Below the pieces are notes generated by a model. The model worked only from the letters and a program-made list of their open reading frames with translations. It did not search any database and was not told the DNA's origin. Shown in pieces: positions 44,085 to 53,723 of a stretch of DNA of 64,000 nucleotides. Within the stretch, counting starts at the first letter, position 1. The number at the start of each line of letters is the position of its first letter. Origin of the DNA: Glaciecola sp. UBA2563 (GTDB taxonomy: Bacteria > Pseudomonadota > Gammaproteobacteria > Enterobacterales > Alteromonadaceae). The DNA lies in contig DDLV01000105.1 of NCBI GenBank assembly GCA_002340325.1, forward strand, positions 1-64,000, read 5' to 3'. Made by a program: the position numbers and the translations under genes.

Positions 44085-45743
44085 ATGACCGATCCGGTCT
44101 CCCGCCCAACAAATTTTATCAGACATATTATTGATAAAGACCTAACAGATGGCGTCCATGATCACGTCGCGACGCGGTTTCCTCCAGAGCCTAATGGCTA
44201 TTTGCATATAGGACATGCGAAATCGATTTGTCTGAATTTTGGTATCGCAGAAGATTATGAAGGTACATGTAATCTGCGTTTTGATGACACTAACCCAGAA
44301 AAAGAAGACATAGATTTTGTCAATTCAATAAAACAAGATGTTCAGTGGTTAGGTTTTCAGTGGCAGGGGAAAGAGCTGTATTCTTCAGATTACTTTGATC
44401 AATTACACGGTTACGCTGTTGAATTGATTGAAAAAGGTTTGGCCTTTGTTGATTTTAGTAGTCAAGACGAAATTAGAGAAATGCGCGGCACACTGACCGC
44501 TCCTGGTGTTAACAGTCCATATAGAGATACCGCTGTTACAGAAAACTTAATGCATTTTGAGAAGATGAAAAACGGTGAGTATGCCGAAGGTGAATGCTGC
44601 TTGAGAGCAAAGATTGAAATGACATCTGCATTTATGTGCATGCGTGACCCCGTAATATATCGCATAAAATTTGCGCATCACCATCAAACGCTCGATAAAT
44701 GGTGCATCTATCCAATGTATGATTTTACCCATTGTATTTCTGATGCGATTGAAGGGATAACCCATTCTCTTTGTACGTTAGAGTTTCAAGATAATCGCAG
44801 GCTTTATGATTGGGTTATTGAGAACATCAGCATTGAATGTATCCCACGTCAGTATGAGTTTAGCCGGCTGAACCTTGAATATACAGTGTTGAGCAAACGT
44901 CGGCTGATACAACTGGTTGATGACAATCATGTCAGCGGTTGGGATGATCCGAGAATGCCAACAATTGCGGGTATCAGACGAAGAGGATACAGCCCGGCAT
45001 CCATACGAGAGTTTTGCCAACGAATAGGCGTGACAAAAATGGATAACATGGTCGAAATGAGTATGTTAGAAGCCTGTATTCGCGATGAGCTTAATGCAAA
45101 TGCAAAACGACGAATGGCCGTGTTAGAACCGGTCAAGCTAGTTATTGAAAATTTCTCTAATGATGAGTGGCTTGACGCGCCAAATCACCCGGTGAATGAG
45201 GAAATGGGAACGCGAAAAGTCCCGTTCACCAAAGAGATCTTTATCGAAGCTGATGATTTTCGTGAACAAGCGAACAAAAAATATAAACGTCTCGTTTTGG
45301 GCAAAGAAGTACGACTGAGAAACGCATACGTCATCAAAGCTGAACGTGTCGAAAAAGACGAAAATGGAAACGTCGTATGTATCTATTGTTCATATGATGC
45401 AGATACGCTTGGAAAAGATCCCGCGGACGGTAGAAAAGTAAAGGGTGTTATTCATTGGGTTAGTGCTAGCCATGCGTTAAACGCCGAAGTGCGACTATAT
45501 AATACGCTTTTTACTGTGCCAAACCCTGCGGCGGAAGAGGACTTCGCTGGCACTATAAATCCACAGTCGCTTGTAGTTGTTAACGCAAAAGTAGAGCCAT
45601 CACTGCTCGAGTTTGAGCCTTTGCAAGGTATCCAGTTCGAACGTCAAGGATATTTTTGTAGAGATGTTGACACTACTGATGACAAACTGATATTCAACCG
45701 GACGGTTGAATTGCGCGATAGTTTTGCAAAATTTGGTAGCTGA
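44085..45743 (+). CDS. glnS: Glutaminyl-tRNA synthetase
   Basis: 552 residues (E. coli 554). Class I synthetase with HIGH at 41-44 (PPEPNGYLHIGHAK) and the KMSKS-type loop VLSKR at 268-272. The catalytic domain has RFDDTNPEKE and IYPMYDFTHCISDAIEGITHS, which includes the acceptor-binding region. The C-terminal anticodon-binding beta-barrels are complete. Stands alone. Confidence 0.97.
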   Translation: MTDPVSRPTNFIRHIIDKDLTDGVHDHVATRFPPEPNGYLHIGHAKSICLNFGIAEDYEGTCNLRFDDTNPEKEDIDFVNSIKQDVQWLGFQWQGKELYSSDYFDQLHGYAVELIEKGLAFVDFSSQDEIREMRGTLTAPGVNSPYRDTAVTENLMHFEKMKNGEYAEGECCLRAKIEMTSAFMCMRDPVIYRIKFAHHHQTLDKWCIYPMYDFTHCISDAIEGITHSLCTLEFQDNRRLYDWVIENISIECIPRQYEFSRLNLEYTVLSKRRLIQLVDDNHVSGWDDPRMPTIAGIRRRGYSPASIREFCQRIGVTKMDNMVEMSMLEACIRDELNANAKRRMAVLEPVKLVIENFSNDEWLDAPNHPVNEEMGTRKVPFTKEIFIEADDFREQANKKYKRLVLGKEVRLRNAYVIKAERVEKDENGNVVCIYCSYDADTLGKDPADGRKVKGVIHWVSASHALNAEVRLYNTLFTVPNPAAEEDFAGTINPQSLVVVNAKVEPSLLEFEPLQGIQFERQGYFCRDVDTTDDKLIFNRTVELRDSFAKFGS

Positions 45744-46132
45744 TAACAGAAAACTACTTACTCTCGAATTTGCTTCAAACTCAACAAACTGTCGCTAAAG
45801 GCATACACTGCTATCAAAATAACATCTTCTGAACATGATTACGTTGCGACTTTCAGGAAGTGCTAAATAATGTTAACACTAAGTGTGATACTCCTGAGGC
45901 TGCGCTGATCAGGCTATTGCTATGTAAGCTTGAAATTATTGCATGCTATTTGCATACGGCGTGCAGTCGGAGCCAACTGAGCAATGTAACCAAGGCGTAA
46001 ACATCTGTTAAAGACGCACTGAATAAGTGGCTGAATACACTATGGTTATATAATATACTGTGGACTGTCGGCAGTACATCTAATGCTTAAGTTTTAAAAA
46101 ATAAGAAATCGAATAACATAAGGTAAACGCGA
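45744..46132. other. Intergenic region with a TATAAT box
   Basis: 389 bases without a gene. TATAAT at 46049-46054 lies ~80 bases upstream of the protease-like gene and may be its -10 box, but no good -35 stands 16-18 bases before it. No terminator for glnS and no RNA gene were recognised. Confidence 0.35.
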
Positions 46133-46930
46133 GTGAAGTCATATAGGAAGATGGCAAACGTAAATCAATTTTTAATTGTAGTGTGCAGCCTATTTATAAC
46201 TGCCTGTAATTCTATTGATACGGCGCTTTATCAGAAGCAAATGCTGGATTCATTAAAAGAAAGCGAAAATAGAGTTATTGAACGATTAGCGGCGCTTGAG
46301 TTAAATCAAACAGACAATAGCGCTCAAAATATCCAGACATTGAAGACAGAGATTGATGCCATCAAGACGCAGGTCACGCAAAATCAATCGCTTCTAGAGG
46401 ATGTTGTTGCGAGACAAAAAGAATTGACTGTTAACCCAAAAGCATCATCCAACACTATTTCCCAAACTACCGCGACTAAACAGGTTGTCATCAATAATAC
46501 TGGCAACTATGTCCTCGGCGCTCTGGAAAAAGTAACGATTGAAGCAATCAATCAAAGCTTTGACGCGCGGGTTGATACAGGCGCTGAGACATCGTCTATC
46601 AACGCTATGGACATTGAAGTGTTTGAAAGAAACGGGGAAGATTGGGTGAGGTTTCACGTTATCGATGAAGAAAAGGAAGCATCAGATGCTAACTGGGTTG
46701 AAGCGCCGATTGTCAGATACGTAAATATACGACAAGCCTCTGTTGAGCGATTAGAGAGGCGCGCAGTTGTGAGTCTTTGGACGAAGTTGGGCGACATGCG
46801 CAGCCAGAATGAGTTTAGTCTTGCCGATCGCTCTCAAATGACGCACCCAGTGCTATTGGGGCGCGAATTTATTCGCGATGTGGCCGTTGTGGACGTCAGT
46901 AGAGAGTTCCTTCAGTCTGGTCAAGAGTGA
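46133..46930 (+). CDS. ATP-dependent zinc protease (RimB-like) family lipoprotein
   Basis: 265 residues from GTG 46133. A signal ends in LFITACNS, a plausible lipobox (Cys near residue 25). A coiled-coil-like segment (~35-95) follows. The C-terminal ~140 residues match the Zn_protease/RimB family, which has a retroviral-type aspartic protease fold: ALEKVTIEAINQSFDARVDTGAETSSINA carries the D-T-G-A active-site loop, and HPVLLGREFIRDVAVVDVSRE ends it. Such proteins accompany RimK-type ATP-grasp ligases. It starts a tight operon with a 7TM protein and an ATP-grasp enzyme. Confidence 0.82.
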   Translation: MKSYRKMANVNQFLIVVCSLFITACNSIDTALYQKQMLDSLKESENRVIERLAALELNQTDNSAQNIQTLKTEIDAIKTQVTQNQSLLEDVVARQKELTVNPKASSNTISQTTATKQVVINNTGNYVLGALEKVTIEAINQSFDARVDTGAETSSINAMDIEVFERNGEDWVRFHVIDEEKEASDANWVEAPIVRYVNIRQASVERLERRAVVSLWTKLGDMRSQNEFSLADRSQMTHPVLLGREFIRDVAVVDVSREFLQSGQE

Positions 46931-46963
46931 ATGCAGGAATGACAGTCAACAAAGGATGTTTTG

Positions 46964-48469
46964 ATGGTTTCTAAAGCCCCGTTTTACTTTGCAGTGTTAG
47001 TCCTTATTGTTGTTGGCATTGTTATGAGTATCGTCAGGCATCAAACCTATGGCGTGCCATGGATACCGGGAGAAACACGCCAAATTTGGGACATTGAAGC
47101 GACCATTGAATTTACCGCTCGCGGCGGTTCGGTTAGAGCATCCTTAGCTGCGCCTAACACACAGTCTGGGTTTACATTAATTAATGAATCAGCATCTTCG
47201 CCTGGATACGGCGTGTCGTTTTTGGACGGTCAGGATCAACGTCGCGTGGAGTGGTCAATTCGAGAAGCGATTGGGCCGCAAACAATCTATTATCGAACGC
47301 AGTTTCTCGTCGATGAAAATGCTAACAGTAACGAATCTCCACCAGCGGGTGAGTTTCCCCAACCAAACTTACCTGGTCCTGAAATATCGGCTGGGCAAGC
47401 ACTTGTTCAACAAGCAAGGGAAAGATCTGCGGACAACTTGTCTTTTACAAGAGAACTCATAAAAGCAATAAATGATCCTGAAAGTCAGAATTCATCTCTG
47501 GTACTGCATTCTACGAGCAAGGTAAATGCCCTTTACATCTTATTATCAATGGCGGAAATTCACAGTCGAGTCGTTGGCGTTATAGAACTGGAAGATGGGC
47601 GAAGAAGACAAGACATTCAATCAATGATCGAGGTTTGGAGTGGTAGTGATTGGCAATTGTTCTCGCCTTTAGCACAAGAAATCAGCTCAACTGACAATTT
47701 GCTTATCTGGGATCAGTCTAATGTTTCTTTGATTGATATTGTGGGCGGCAGTAACAGTAGCACTACCTTTTCCATGATTGTAAGAAATATCTCGGCGACA
47801 GAGGCAACGTCCAGTAAAGTCGAAGCGGACGGATTGTTAAACTTTTCTATTCATAGTTTACCGTTGGCAGAGCAAGCGATGTTTCAAACAATCATGATGA
47901 TACCTATTGGTGCGCTGATTGTGGTTTTTCTTCGCGTTATTATTGGAATAAAGACTTCCGGTACCTTTATGCCCGTGTTAATCGCCGTAGCTTTTGTGCA
48001 AACACAGCTGCTTACCGGGATCGTTGGGTTTTTGCTTATTGTGGGTACGGGGTTATTTATTCGCAGTTACCTGTCACGTCTCAATTTGCTCTTGGTCGCG
48101 AGGATTTCAGCAGTCATTATTGCCGTTATTTTGATCATCTCTATGTTCACAGTGGTTGCTTTTAAAATTGGGTTAACTGAAGGTCTTTCGATCACATTCT
48201 TCCCTATGATTATTTTGTCATGGACCATTGAACGAATGTCGATTCTCTGGGAAGAGGAGGGCGCTAAGGAAGTAATGATGCAAGGTGGTGGTTCTCTGTT
48301 AACCGCAGTTTTGGTTTACCTTGCAATGACTAACGAATACCTACAACATGTCACTTTCAATTTTATTGGTATTCAATTAATTGTGTTAGCAATAATCCTC
48401 GTGCTTGGCACGTATACTGGTTATCGACTTACAGAGCTTCGTCGGTTTAAACCGCTTACTAAGGATTAA
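46964..48469 (+). CDS. Inactive transglutaminase domain fused to seven transmembrane helices (UUP1-like)
   Basis: 501 residues from ATG 46964, with AAAGGA seven bases upstream. One N-terminal membrane helix (~8-25) is followed by a ~270-residue periplasmic part, a beta-domain and a transglutaminase-like fold without the Cys-His-Asp triad. Seven membrane helices occupy ~305-495 (FLRVIIGIKTSGTFMPVLIA begins them). This is the Transglut_i_TM plus 7TM_transglut architecture. It probably presents a periplasmic ligand to the partner protease and ligase. Three bases separate it from the ATP-grasp gene. Confidence 0.83.
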   Translation: MVSKAPFYFAVLVLIVVGIVMSIVRHQTYGVPWIPGETRQIWDIEATIEFTARGGSVRASLAAPNTQSGFTLINESASSPGYGVSFLDGQDQRRVEWSIREAIGPQTIYYRTQFLVDENANSNESPPAGEFPQPNLPGPEISAGQALVQQARERSADNLSFTRELIKAINDPESQNSSLVLHSTSKVNALYILLSMAEIHSRVVGVIELEDGRRRQDIQSMIEVWSGSDWQLFSPLAQEISSTDNLLIWDQSNVSLIDIVGGSNSSTTFSMIVRNISATEATSSKVEADGLLNFSIHSLPLAEQAMFQTIMMIPIGALIVVFLRVIIGIKTSGTFMPVLIAVAFVQTQLLTGIVGFLLIVGTGLFIRSYLSRLNLLLVARISAVIIAVILIISMFTVVAFKIGLTEGLSITFFPMIILSWTIERMSILWEEEGAKEVMMQGGGSLLTAVLVYLAMTNEYLQHVTFNFIGIQLIVLAIILVLGTYTGYRLTELRRFKPLTKD

Positions 48470-48472
48470 GCG

Positions 48473-49462
48473 GTGTTTTCGCATTTAATTGAAACCCTGA
48501 AGATACCTTTCCATCTGCGCCATAAAGGTATTTTGGGAATGAATCAGCGCAATCACAGCTATATCGGGCGATACAACGACAGATCAAAATATCCCCTCGT
48601 TGACGACAAACTCAAAACAAAAATAATCGCACAAAGACATGGTGCTACGACGCCTGAAATGATTGGCGTTATTCAAAATCAGGCTGAAGTTAAGCTGATC
48701 CATGATATGGTGCATGATTGGCCTGGCTTCGTAATAAAGCCAGCACAAGGAAGCGGCGGTAAAGGCATACTGGTCATTGTTGAGCACGATAATGATGCCT
48801 ACATTAAATCCTCAGGTGTGATCATCAATCGTCAGGAAGTCGAACGACATATTAGTAATTCACTCTCAGGTTTGTTTTCACTCGGTGGACGCAATGACGT
48901 AGCAATTGTCGAAAACCTCATTCAGTTCGATACTTGTTTCGATGGTTTTACTTACGAAGGTGTACCGGATATCAGAATTATTGTGTTTAAGGGATACCCA
49001 GTAATGGCAATGATGCGGTGTTCTACTGCTGCATCTGATGGTAAAGCAAACTTACACCAAGGCGCAGTCGGTGTTGGCTTAGATATCGCTACTGGCAAGG
49101 CGATTAGAGCTGTTCAATTTGAGCAACCGATAACGAAGCATCCAGATACAGATATTGATTTATTTACATTAGAAGTGCCAAGATGGCATGAGCTCCTCGT
49201 TCTCGCCTCAAGCGCGTGGGAGATGACGGGGCTCGGATACATGGGAACTGATATGGTGTTGGACAAGGACAAAGGCCCCATGGTGTTAGAATTAAACGCG
49301 CGCCCCGGCTTGTCCATTCAGATCGCCAATGGGGCAGGGTTGAAACCGCGCCTGCGTCATATTGAAAGCCTTGAAGAGCCTTTGAGATACCCAACACCAG
49401 AAGAACGTGTAGATTATTGTAAGCAACGATTTAGCACATTGCCGAAGTTTAATTATGTGTAA
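48473..49462 (+). CDS. Alpha-L-glutamate-ligase-like ATP-grasp enzyme
   Basis: 329 residues from GTG 48473 (AAGGA ~7 bases before). ATP-grasp features are VIKPAQGSGGKGILVI (glycine-rich loop with the phosphate-binding Lys), the metal-binding LELNARPGLSIQIANGAGL near the end, and VENLIQFD between. It belongs to the ATPgrasp_ST/RimK-like group predicted to form peptide or isopeptide bonds between an amino acid and a carboxylate. The substrate is unknown. It ends the operon, overlapped by the 3'-most frame. Confidence 0.85.
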   Translation: MFSHLIETLKIPFHLRHKGILGMNQRNHSYIGRYNDRSKYPLVDDKLKTKIIAQRHGATTPEMIGVIQNQAEVKLIHDMVHDWPGFVIKPAQGSGGKGILVIVEHDNDAYIKSSGVIINRQEVERHISNSLSGLFSLGGRNDVAIVENLIQFDTCFDGFTYEGVPDIRIIVFKGYPVMAMMRCSTAASDGKANLHQGAVGVGLDIATGKAIRAVQFEQPITKHPDTDIDLFTLEVPRWHELLVLASSAWEMTGLGYMGTDMVLDKDKGPMVLELNARPGLSIQIANGAGLKPRLRHIESLEEPLRYPTPEERVDYCKQRFSTLPKFNYV

Positions 49463-49490
49463 TCAATGGCAATCGTTTAATAGGATTTAC

Positions 49491-50762
49491 GTGCACTATT
49501 CCATGATTTCTAGACGCAATTTGCTCTCCATTTTTCTGATCATAACTTTCGGAACAATGTCATGTGCAAGTGACGCTGAGGCAAAAAATGTTGATATTGA
49601 TTACTACGTCAGTTTTTTACCTGAACGGAAAATAGCAGCTGTTTCCATAAAAATAGAAGATGTTAGCTACGTCAGGGAAATAGATTTTAATATCGAAAAT
49701 AGCCTTTGTTACGATTTTTCGAGTTCAGATAAACTAACCAATAACAACGGGCGATTAGTATGGACGCCTAAAAAAGATAATGCTGAGTTAACATATTACT
49801 GCACGATTGATAACGAACGCAAAACGCAACATCAAGGCAAGGCATTTGACGCGCTAATAACTAAAGATTGGACGATTCTTAGGGGTGATGACATCGTTCC
49901 ACCTGCAATAGTACGATTTGCAAAAGGCGCATCTACGTCTGCACATTTATGGTTTGAATTGCCCAGCGAATGGAATGGTGTTAATACCGGCTGGCCTCCA
50001 GTAATCGATGACAACAAAAAGAAGCAAGGTTATAGAGGGTTTGTTATTGATAATCCTGAGCGTATATTCGATCGGCCGACAGGTTGGATAATTGCCGGTA
50101 AGCTTGGTACTCGACGGGTAAAAATTGAGGCGCCCGATGTGACTAGAATCGCAGTGAGTGCACCAGTGGACGCTAGATTCAAACAGATGGACGTTCTTAC
50201 ATTTCTGCAGTTTGTCTGGCCAGAATTCGTTAAAGTATGTGGTAAATCCCCAGACAAACTATTAGTGGTTGGTGGTGACTCGCCAATGTGGCGAGGCGGC
50301 TTAAGTGCAGGTAACTCCTTTTATGTGCATGCTGATCGTCCCCTTGTTAGCGAAAACGGCACCAGTACTTTTATCCATGAATTGTTTCATATGTGCACAC
50401 GCATACGAGGCAAAGAAAACGGTGATTGGATTGCTGAAGGACTGGCAGAATATTACTCAGTAAAAATACTGCATAAATCGGGTGGTTCATTTAAACAGCG
50501 GTACGATAAAACGATGGATGAACTGCGTGAATGGTCAAAATCGGCAGGTAATTTACAAGTTAAGCGCTCTAGCGGTGCAACTACTGCCAAAGCAGCACTT
50601 TATTTCGCGTCACTTGACCAAGAGATCCAATCAACCACTAACGGTAAATATTCTCTTGATGACGTCGTGCATAGTCTAATGCAGATCATCGAGGTAAATG
50701 GCAATGACCTCAAGACCTCGGTGAAAGAGGTCTCGGGGTTGGTAATCGAATTGCCTGAGTGA
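49491..50762 (+). CDS. Secreted gluzincin-type metallopeptidase-like protein
   Basis: 423 residues from GTG 49491 (AGGA five bases before); an ATG at 49503 is also possible. A signal peptide with ISRRNLLSIFLIITFG ends near SCAS. The N-terminal half is beta-rich. A zinc-binding HELFH (in TFIHELFHMCTRI) is followed 17 residues later by WIAEGLAEYYS with the third ligand Glu, giving the HExxH...E pattern of M1/M61 gluzincins. It immediately follows the ATP-grasp operon on the same strand, so it may act on the same peptide product. Exact family unknown. Confidence 0.75.
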   Translation: MHYSMISRRNLLSIFLIITFGTMSCASDAEAKNVDIDYYVSFLPERKIAAVSIKIEDVSYVREIDFNIENSLCYDFSSSDKLTNNNGRLVWTPKKDNAELTYYCTIDNERKTQHQGKAFDALITKDWTILRGDDIVPPAIVRFAKGASTSAHLWFELPSEWNGVNTGWPPVIDDNKKKQGYRGFVIDNPERIFDRPTGWIIAGKLGTRRVKIEAPDVTRIAVSAPVDARFKQMDVLTFLQFVWPEFVKVCGKSPDKLLVVGGDSPMWRGGLSAGNSFYVHADRPLVSENGTSTFIHELFHMCTRIRGKENGDWIAEGLAEYYSVKILHKSGGSFKQRYDKTMDELREWSKSAGNLQVKRSSGATTAKAALYFASLDQEIQSTTNGKYSLDDVVHSLMQIIEVNGNDLKTSVKEVSGLVIELPE

Positions 50763-50779
50763 CATAAACTCTGGATTAA

Positions 50780-52996
50780 TTACGCGTCCATATTCATGCG
50801 CTTAACTTCAGGTATCATTGGAAGCCTTGTTACCATCTGTCCTGTTAATCGACGCCAAGCATTGGCAACCGCAGGCCCAATTGGAGGCAGGCCAGGTTCA
50901 CCCACACCGGTTGGAGGGAATTCGGTTTGTACAATGATAGTTTCGACTTTTGGCATTTCCTGGATGCGCAAAAGTTGATAGCTATCAAAATTCGTTTGTG
51001 CGATTTCACCGCCTTCATTCAAGCTCAATTCTTCATGAAATATAGAACTTAATCCAAACCCAATACCACCTTCCATTTGCGCTTTGACGATATCAGGGTT
51101 GACCGCAAGGCCGCAATCTACAGCGCACCATACTTTGCTTACTTTTGGCAATCCATTGCTATCTTTAGTGACTTCTGCGACTTGCGCGACATAGCTACCA
51201 AAAGAGCGATGTACAGCAATGCCTCTGGCACTGTCTTTTGCAGGTTTGTCTTTTTGAGAAAGCTCATAAGCAGCTTTGAGTACACCTTGATCACGTGGGT
51301 GTTCGGGCATTAACGCCATTCTGCCTTTGTATGGATCTTTGCCGCCTTTTTCCAAAAGGTAATCCATCATCACTTCCACGGCATATGCGGTGTGTGTGTG
51401 ACCAACAGAGCGCCACCAAAGTACAGGGACTTTATTTTGCATGGTATGTAATGAGAGTCGAAAATCCGATAAGTCGTAACAGGGCTCTTGCGCGCCTTCA
51501 ATTGAAGTGGGGTCGATACCGTTTTGGATCATGCCAGCAAAAGGAGAACCCGCAACGATAGACTGTGTAGCGATCGTATGATCCCATGCAGAAATATCGC
51601 CGTTGTCATTTAGAGCACCCTCAAACCGATGTACTGTAAGAGGTCGATAGCGCCCACCTTGGACGTCGTCTTCTCTGGTCCACATTAGTTTTACAGGAAT
51701 GCCTTTGGGTTGTGTTTTCGCGATGTGCGCGGCTTCTGCAGCAAAGCCGCTGTCGGGTTGCGCTCTGCGACCAAAAGAGCCGCCACTTATCATCGTGTTA
51801 AGTGTGACTTTTGATGGGTCTACACCAGTGACTGAAGCAACAACACCTTGGTCAACGGTTTGTAATTGACTCCCCATCCACACTTCAACACTATCGTCAT
51901 TATTTATTTGAATAACGGCGTCTAATGTTTCCATTGGTGTATGCGCAAGAAACGGAAACTCGAAGAAAAACTCATGCGTTTCGTCCGCGGCTTTCAATGC
52001 ATTGTCGACATCTCCAGAACTCGTTGCTATCTTTCCTATGTTTTTAGTTGTGGCGAGATATTCATTCATGAGTTGAGTACTGCTTCGTTTTTCAGCTCCG
52101 GATGAATCCCAGTTTATCTTAAGTGCATTTTTGCCTTTAATTGCTGCATGGGTATTTTTAGCGATAACCGCTATGCCAGATGGAATAGCCTGTATATCGA
52201 TTACACCATTAACTGCTTTCGCTTCAGTGTCGTCAAATGACGCTACTTTTGCGCCAAACTGAGGAGGATGGGCAACAACGGCATAGCGCATGTTTTCAAG
52301 TTGGATATCTTGCGTAAACACCGCAGCTCCACTGCTTTTTTCTGCGGTGTCAAGTTTTGGTACTTTGGTGCCAATGAGTACGAATTCGCTGGGTGCTTTG
52401 AGCTTAATTTCGCTTGGTGGCGTTTGACTTGCAGCATCTTCTGCTAATTCGCCGAATGTCAAAGTATCTTCGGTATCCAGTCGGCTGACAATACCTCGCG
52501 TGACCGAAATTAAATCCTTTGAAATTCCCCACTTTTGCGCCGCAGCGCCTATTATCATTGCTTTGCAAGCTGCGCCTGCCTGTCGCATTTGGTCATACGA
52601 ATTCGAGAGTCCAGTAGAACCACCGACGCCTTGAATTCCAAAATTTAAATTTTTATATAGCGCTGTATTTGCCGGCGCGTGTTTGGCCCTCATTTGTTGC
52701 CAGTCTGCATCTAGCTCTTCTGCAGCCAGTACAGCTAGACCTGTAAATGCGCCTTGGCCCATTTCCAGATGTTTGATCATGACAGTTACTGTGTTGTCTG
52801 ACGAAATTTCAATAAAGGCATTAGGGCTATTGGCGTGCTCATTTGCTACCCCATCGGACGAAGCAAATGCGAGTTTTGATAGCGGTAGTTGCAGTGCAAC
52901 TAACAGACCACCTGATAACTTTAGAAACCGCCGTCTCGAGATACCTTCAGAAGTAGATGGGTTTACATTTTGAGAAAAAAAAGATTGACCTATCAT
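50780..52996 (-). CDS. Molybdopterin-binding subunit of isoquinoline 1-oxidoreductase-type dehydrogenase
   Basis: 738 residues. A Tat signal SRRRFLKLSGGLLVALQLP at ~20-40 exports the folded enzyme. The xanthine-oxidase-family large-subunit pattern is present: MIKHLEMGQGAFTGLAVLAAEEL, GGSTGLSNSYDQMRQAG, GGSFGRR, and the C-terminal GVGEPGLPPIGPAVANAW with the catalytic Glu. It lacks an FAD domain, as in IorB-type enzymes that pass electrons to cytochrome c. Aldehydes or N-heterocycles are likely substrates. It overlaps the small subunit gene by four bases (ATGA). Confidence 0.9.
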   Translation of the reverse strand: MIGQSFFSQNVNPSTSEGISRRRFLKLSGGLLVALQLPLSKLAFASSDGVANEHANSPNAFIEISSDNTVTVMIKHLEMGQGAFTGLAVLAAEELDADWQQMRAKHAPANTALYKNLNFGIQGVGGSTGLSNSYDQMRQAGAACKAMIIGAAAQKWGISKDLISVTRGIVSRLDTEDTLTFGELAEDAASQTPPSEIKLKAPSEFVLIGTKVPKLDTAEKSSGAAVFTQDIQLENMRYAVVAHPPQFGAKVASFDDTEAKAVNGVIDIQAIPSGIAVIAKNTHAAIKGKNALKINWDSSGAEKRSSTQLMNEYLATTKNIGKIATSSGDVDNALKAADETHEFFFEFPFLAHTPMETLDAVIQINNDDSVEVWMGSQLQTVDQGVVASVTGVDPSKVTLNTMISGGSFGRRAQPDSGFAAEAAHIAKTQPKGIPVKLMWTREDDVQGGRYRPLTVHRFEGALNDNGDISAWDHTIATQSIVAGSPFAGMIQNGIDPTSIEGAQEPCYDLSDFRLSLHTMQNKVPVLWWRSVGHTHTAYAVEVMMDYLLEKGGKDPYKGRMALMPEHPRDQGVLKAAYELSQKDKPAKDSARGIAVHRSFGSYVAQVAEVTKDSNGLPKVSKVWCAVDCGLAVNPDIVKAQMEGGIGFGLSSIFHEELSLNEGGEIAQTNFDSYQLLRIQEMPKVETIIVQTEFPPTGVGEPGLPPIGPAVANAWRRLTGQMVTRLPMIPEVKRMNMDA

Positions 52997-53460
52997 GCTT
53001 TTTCTCCGAGTGTATTTGAAGCGTCTTTAATGGCACTTTTGATTCTGGTATAAGTAGCACAGCGGCATAAGTTGCCCGACATACTCGCATCTATTTCTTC
53101 ATCGCTTGGCGCAGGATTTCGGGTTAATAAATTTACTGCGCTCATTATTTGGCCAGATTGACAAAAGCCACATTGTGGTACGTCATGTTTTTTCCAAGCT
53201 TCTAATAGAGCATCAGCTGCTGGTGATTTTACGCCTTCGATGGTGGTGATATTGGCACCGTTTACTGCGCTTACAGGCAAAATACAAGAACGTGTAGCAT
53301 TGCCATTTAAATGTATCGTGCAAGCACCGCATTGCGCTTTGCCGCAACCGTATTTGGTTCCAGTGAGATTTAGCTCATCCCGAAGTACCCAAAGCAAAGG
53401 GGTATCGGCACCAACCTCAAGAGATTTTTGTTCGTTATTTAAAGTGAAATTAACTTTCAT
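52993..53460 (-). CDS. 2Fe-2S subunit of isoquinoline 1-oxidoreductase-type dehydrogenase
   Basis: 155 residues with two 2Fe-2S domains. The plant-ferredoxin-like cluster uses C39, C44, C47 and C59 (YGCGKAQCGACTIHLNG). The helical domain cluster uses C97, C100, C132 and C134 (CGFCQSGQI, NLCRCATY). It transfers electrons from the molybdenum site of the large subunit. Exported without its own signal, probably with the Tat-targeted partner. First gene of a two-gene operon. Confidence 0.93.
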   Translation of the reverse strand: MKVNFTLNNEQKSLEVGADTPLLWVLRDELNLTGTKYGCGKAQCGACTIHLNGNATRSCILPVSAVNGANITTIEGVKSPAADALLEAWKKHDVPQCGFCQSGQIMSAVNLLTRNPAPSDEEIDASMSGNLCRCATYTRIKSAIKDASNTLGEKA

Positions 53461-53643
53461 TATGGACCCTGTCTAAATTGTCTCTTGATATGTAAATACA
53501 AAGTAAAGTTTCGGTTTAAATTAAGCTTAGAAAAAATCTTGTTGTTGTCAAAGAATCTGTGCACTAGGGTTTTAAATTGCAACTTTGAAGAAAACGGATT
53601 GATGAATGTATTCAATGACTGGATATTTCTTTACTCGTTATCT

Positions 53644-53689
53644 ATGGTTGGTATTAATCATTTGTTAACAAATGATTAATACTAACCAT
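53644..53689. repeat. 46-bp near-perfect palindrome
   Basis: Left arm 53644-53666 and right arm 53667-53689 are reverse complements at 22 of 23 positions, the exception being G opposite T (wobble-compatible). There is no spacer; the centre is GTTAAC. It is 35 bases upstream of the start of the unknown gene 53724-54506. It may be an operator for a dimeric or tetrameric regulator. A tandem AACTGAG pair (53697-53717) follows. Confidence 0.85.
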
Positions 53690-53723
53690 TAATGCTAACT
53701 GAGTAAAACCAACTGAGAAAACA

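Noticed and set aside
49455..49490. ATG 49455 as the start of the metallopeptidase-like gene
   Set aside because: It lies inside the ATP-grasp gene end without a binding site and would put 16 polar residues before the signal peptide; GTG 49491 with AGGA is better.
53485..53679. 64-codon frame before the 46-bp palindrome
   Set aside because: It runs into the palindrome, has no binding site, and its Lys/Phe/Leu-rich composition fits AT-rich intergenic DNA.
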